This document shows positions 16,490-18,482 of a stretch of 18,482 bases of DNA, piece by piece. Origin of the DNA: JAYPLE01 sp047627515 (GTDB lineage: Bacteria > Bacteroidota > Bacteroidia > Cytophagales > Cyclobacteriaceae); assembly GCA_047627515.1 (NCBI GenBank), contig JBLHTU010000056.1:1-18482 (forward strand), given 5' to 3'. The first letter of the stretch is position 1; each line of letters begins with the position of its first letter. The position numbers and the translations under genes are program-made. The notes under the pieces are model-generated. The model ran no database searches. It had not been told where the DNA came from and saw only the letters and a program-made list of their open reading frames with translations.

Positions 16490-17885
16490 AAAGCCTTCCT
16501 GTAGCACCTAAGTAGATCAAAGCAATGCTTGTGAATGTCAAAGCACCAGTGGGTAGCTGCGTGATTAACCCGTTGGTGTAGCTTGCTACGCATAGACCAA
16601 CAAACCCACTGTAAAAGGCAATGAGGATCGATCGATCTTCACTTTGCTCCATGTGCCAGAGTAACCTTCCAAGGTAATAAGCGATCAATAGAAGCATCAA
16701 TATGTATATTGAAAGACCAATTTTTCCTGTTTCCATCCACACTCTTGTGTAATGTCCGTCTGTTCCTATTTCAGCAAGAAATGAACCAGCAGCAAATCTC
16801 TTTCCCCAAAAACCGGCGCTTCCAATGCCGCCTCCTAAAGGCCTACTGCTAAGGTAATTGCTCAATACATTGACACGTTCTTGACGTACTTTGAATGATG
16901 GGTCATCTGTATCCAGAGCTGTTCGCATTCGATTGATTTGATAGTTGGACTGACCGATCATGGTATATTTTAAAAAGCAGAAGGCTCCGATGGCTAGCAG
17001 TACGCCAAGGACGACAATCTTAATTCTTTTGCTCATGATCAAGTAAATCATACCACCTACTGCTAAAACTGCCAATACGCCTCTTGTCCCTGATATCATC
17101 ATTCCTATGAAGGCTATCAAACTTACCAGTAGCCAGATGTATCTCCACTTCTTGTTTTGCGAATGCAGTCCAATGATGCCAAAAACCAAAGAGGTATGTG
17201 CTTGATTGGCTCCAAATTGTGCAGAATCACTGAAAAAGGAAAATACCCTCAATTTACCGAATAGAATATGTGTGCTGGCAGCCCCTGCATTTAACCAGTG
17301 CTGTTCAGTTAGGCTCACACCAAGCATGAGCTGTTTGAGACCCCACAAAGTGCCAAATACGGCACATACAGCCCAAATCATTAAAAAGTAATTCAACTGT
17401 TTAGTTTTTGTGATCGTGAGTAGGGTCACGCCTACAAATAAGAGAGGGTAGATGGACAAACCTCTATTGGCATAAAACCAAGCAATTTTACTTGCAGACT
17501 CGGGATTAAATAGCATTATCCCTGTAAATAGAAGCCAACCGGTCAACAGCCAGATGATTGCATTACCCTTAGTTATATTCTCTAAGCCATATTTTTTGTG
17601 AAAGATCAAGGCCAGAAAAGATAAGAGCTGTAAGCCATCTATTGATAGTCCAAATGGAATCCCAGGTACGTATCGGCCTAATAAGGATATTAAGAAAGAG
17701 CATATTAAGGTCGCAAAAAGTATGAGTTCGGGCTTTTGAAAAAAGACGATAAGACACAGAAATAGCATGGGAAGTACACTAAGTGCAAGATTCCCTGCTG
17801 GGCCAATTTTTACCGCCAAAAATGAAACTCCAATGATTAACAGGAAGTAAAAACTGTATTGTATCAGTTTACTATTGTTAGGCAT
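16476..17885 (-). CDS. O-antigen ligase/polymerase (WaaL/Wzy-like) membrane protein
   Basis: Polytopic inner-membrane protein of 469 residues, with about ten or more hydrophobic helices, of the Wzy_C/O-antigen ligase family. These proteins join or polymerise undecaprenyl-linked polysaccharide on the periplasmic face. Family marks are the 'SGTRG' segment with R268 in a membrane loop, and a large periplasmic loop (about 310-385) with 'PLGGGIGSAGF' and 'GTDGHYTRVWMETGKIGL' (H378), matching the conserved G-G...H...E-x-G-x-x-G pattern. Ligase and polymerase cannot be separated by sequence alone; a role in exopolysaccharide is equally possible. The start overlaps the acyltransferase stop by 8 bp, so the two are co-translated. 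The 3' end converges on the LytTR regulator with a 14-bp overlap and no room for a separate terminator. Confidence 0.87.
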   Translation of the reverse strand: MPNNSKLIQYSFYFLLIIGVSFLAVKIGPAGNLALSVLPMLFLCLIVFFQKPELILFATLICSFLISLLGRYVPGIPFGLSIDGLQLLSFLALIFHKKYGLENITKGNAIIWLLTGWLLFTGIMLFNPESASKIAWFYANRGLSIYPLLFVGVTLLTITKTKQLNYFLMIWAVCAVFGTLWGLKQLMLGVSLTEQHWLNAGAASTHILFGKLRVFSFFSDSAQFGANQAHTSLVFGIIGLHSQNKKWRYIWLLVSLIAFIGMMISGTRGVLAVLAVGGMIYLIMSKRIKIVVLGVLLAIGAFCFLKYTMIGQSNYQINRMRTALDTDDPSFKVRQERVNVLSNYLSSRPLGGGIGSAGFWGKRFAAGSFLAEIGTDGHYTRVWMETGKIGLSIYILMLLLIAYYLGRLLWHMEQSEDRSILIAFYSGFVGLCVASYTNGLITQLPTGALTFTSIALIYLGATGRLSKAS

Positions 17886-18482
17886 GTTGTAGTTGACTAG
17901 TTGTGACTTTGCGTTCAGTTATTTGCGGATAGTGTTTTTTTAATTTGAGTACAGGTTTTTCAATCCAACGATAGCTAGCTGCAGACAATCCAAATGTGAT
18001 GACTAGTGTCAAACCAGTCAACAAATTGCTGTTGTAAAAGCCACTCACGTCCAGCACAGTGATGCTAATAGTAATTGCGATCGTATGCCACATGTAGATG
18101 CCATAAGATAGGTTACCTAAGAAAACTAATGTCTTTGACTCAAGGTGTCGCCAGATTTGTTTGCGGAAGGTCACCTGACAAATAATGACAAGTAACAGGA
18201 CACCTTCAATATTTGATCGTAATAAATAATGATGCGAGTTGCTGTAGACGGCAATCAAAGCAACAATTGTACAAAAAAGAGTGATTGGGCTCGTTAACAA
18301 TGCCTTTACCTTAGTTATCTTATTAAATACTACATACGCTCCTAAGCCTCCGATGGCCATTTGTTCAACTTGAAAGAGTGAAAAAAGCTTTTCAAAAGAA
18401 ATGAGTAACTCTAAGCCACTATGTTGTATTACTAAGTTTAACCCTAAATGAAGTAGCAATTTCCCTGCGATAAAGAAGAGCA
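17878..18482 (-). CDS. Acyltransferase 3 family (OafA/NodX-like) membrane protein, 5'-truncated by the window edge
   Basis: C-terminal part, about 200 residues, of an integral membrane acyltransferase that typically O-acetylates surface polysaccharides. The reverse-strand frame stays open to the right edge with no stop, so the start and the N-terminal half, including the catalytic His region expected in these roughly 350-400-residue proteins, lie outside. Visible are several hydrophobic helices, the typical 'FQVEQMAIGGLGAYVVF' and 'YGIYMWHTIAITI' segments, and a basic tail ('RWIEKPVLKLKKH') seen at the end of this family. The TTG at 18459 is not a real start. It overlaps the ligase-like gene by 8 bp, which supports a shared surface-polysaccharide operon. 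Confidence 0.87.
   Translation of the reverse strand, partial: LFFIAGKLLLHLGLNLVIQHSGLELLISFEKLFSLFQVEQMAIGGLGAYVVFNKITKVKALLTSPITLFCTIVALIAVYSNSHHYLLRSNIEGVLLLVIICQVTFRKQIWRHLESKTLVFLGNLSYGIYMWHTIAITISITVLDVSGFYNSNLLTGLTLVITFGLSAASYRWIEKPVLKLKKHYPQITERKVTTSQLQHA

Noticed and set aside
1..18482. Mobile elements, CRISPR arrays, tRNA or rRNA genes
   Set aside because: No transposase, integrase, regularly spaced repeats, cloverleaf-like segments or rRNA sequence were recognised by eye; the window looks like ordinary chromosomal DNA.

Overview
The window reads as chromosomal DNA of a member of the Bacteroidota, most likely a free-living (perhaps marine) cytophagalean. The inference rests on the protein families: a TPR histidine kinase with signal peptide, a hybrid kinase ending in REC-Hpt, a LytTR regulator, M3/M28/M20 extracytoplasmic peptidases, and a YbjT/DUF2867-type reductase. 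The DNA is moderately A/T-rich, with almost no Shine-Dalgarno sequences and one perfect TAnnTTTG-type -7 element. No rRNA, tRNA, CRISPR array, insertion sequence or phage gene was seen. Nearly all the DNA is coding.

Layout. 1-2023 (+): two overlapping ABC-2 permeases, the first cut by the window edge. 2206-4320 (+): a lipoprotein M3 oligopeptidase. 4621-6474 (+): an orphan TPR sensor histidine kinase. 6571-9080 (+): a YbjT-like NAD(P)-binding protein and an FAD amine-oxidase-like flavoprotein. 9202-12128 (+): a secreted M28 peptidase, then a Tat-exported M20-like protein whose usual catalytic residues are replaced. 12287-16489 (+): a three-gene signalling operon of H-NOX haem sensor, very large cytosolic hybrid histidine kinase (coiled coil-GAF-PAS-PAS-HisKA-HATPase-REC-Hpt) and LytTR response regulator. 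16476-18482 (-): an O-antigen ligase/polymerase-like membrane protein and a membrane acyltransferase cut by the right edge, converging on the LytTR gene with a 14-bp 3' overlap.

The most interesting part is 12287-16489. The H-NOX protein keeps the haem-binding His and the YxSxR motif but has Leu where O2-binding H-NOX proteins have a distal Tyr, so it is predicted to be a selective nitric oxide sensor. Its gene overlaps the kinase gene by 50 bp, and the kinase overlaps the LytTR gene by 4 bp. The phosphoacceptors H516, D803 and H942 of the kinase and D53 of the regulator form a complete His-Asp-His-Asp relay. The predicted pathway is NO to H-NOX to kinase to LytTR to transcription. Well-known H-NOX circuits instead end in c-di-GMP enzymes or quorum-sensing regulators. 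The target genes are unknown; the convergent surface-polysaccharide genes are only a positional candidate.
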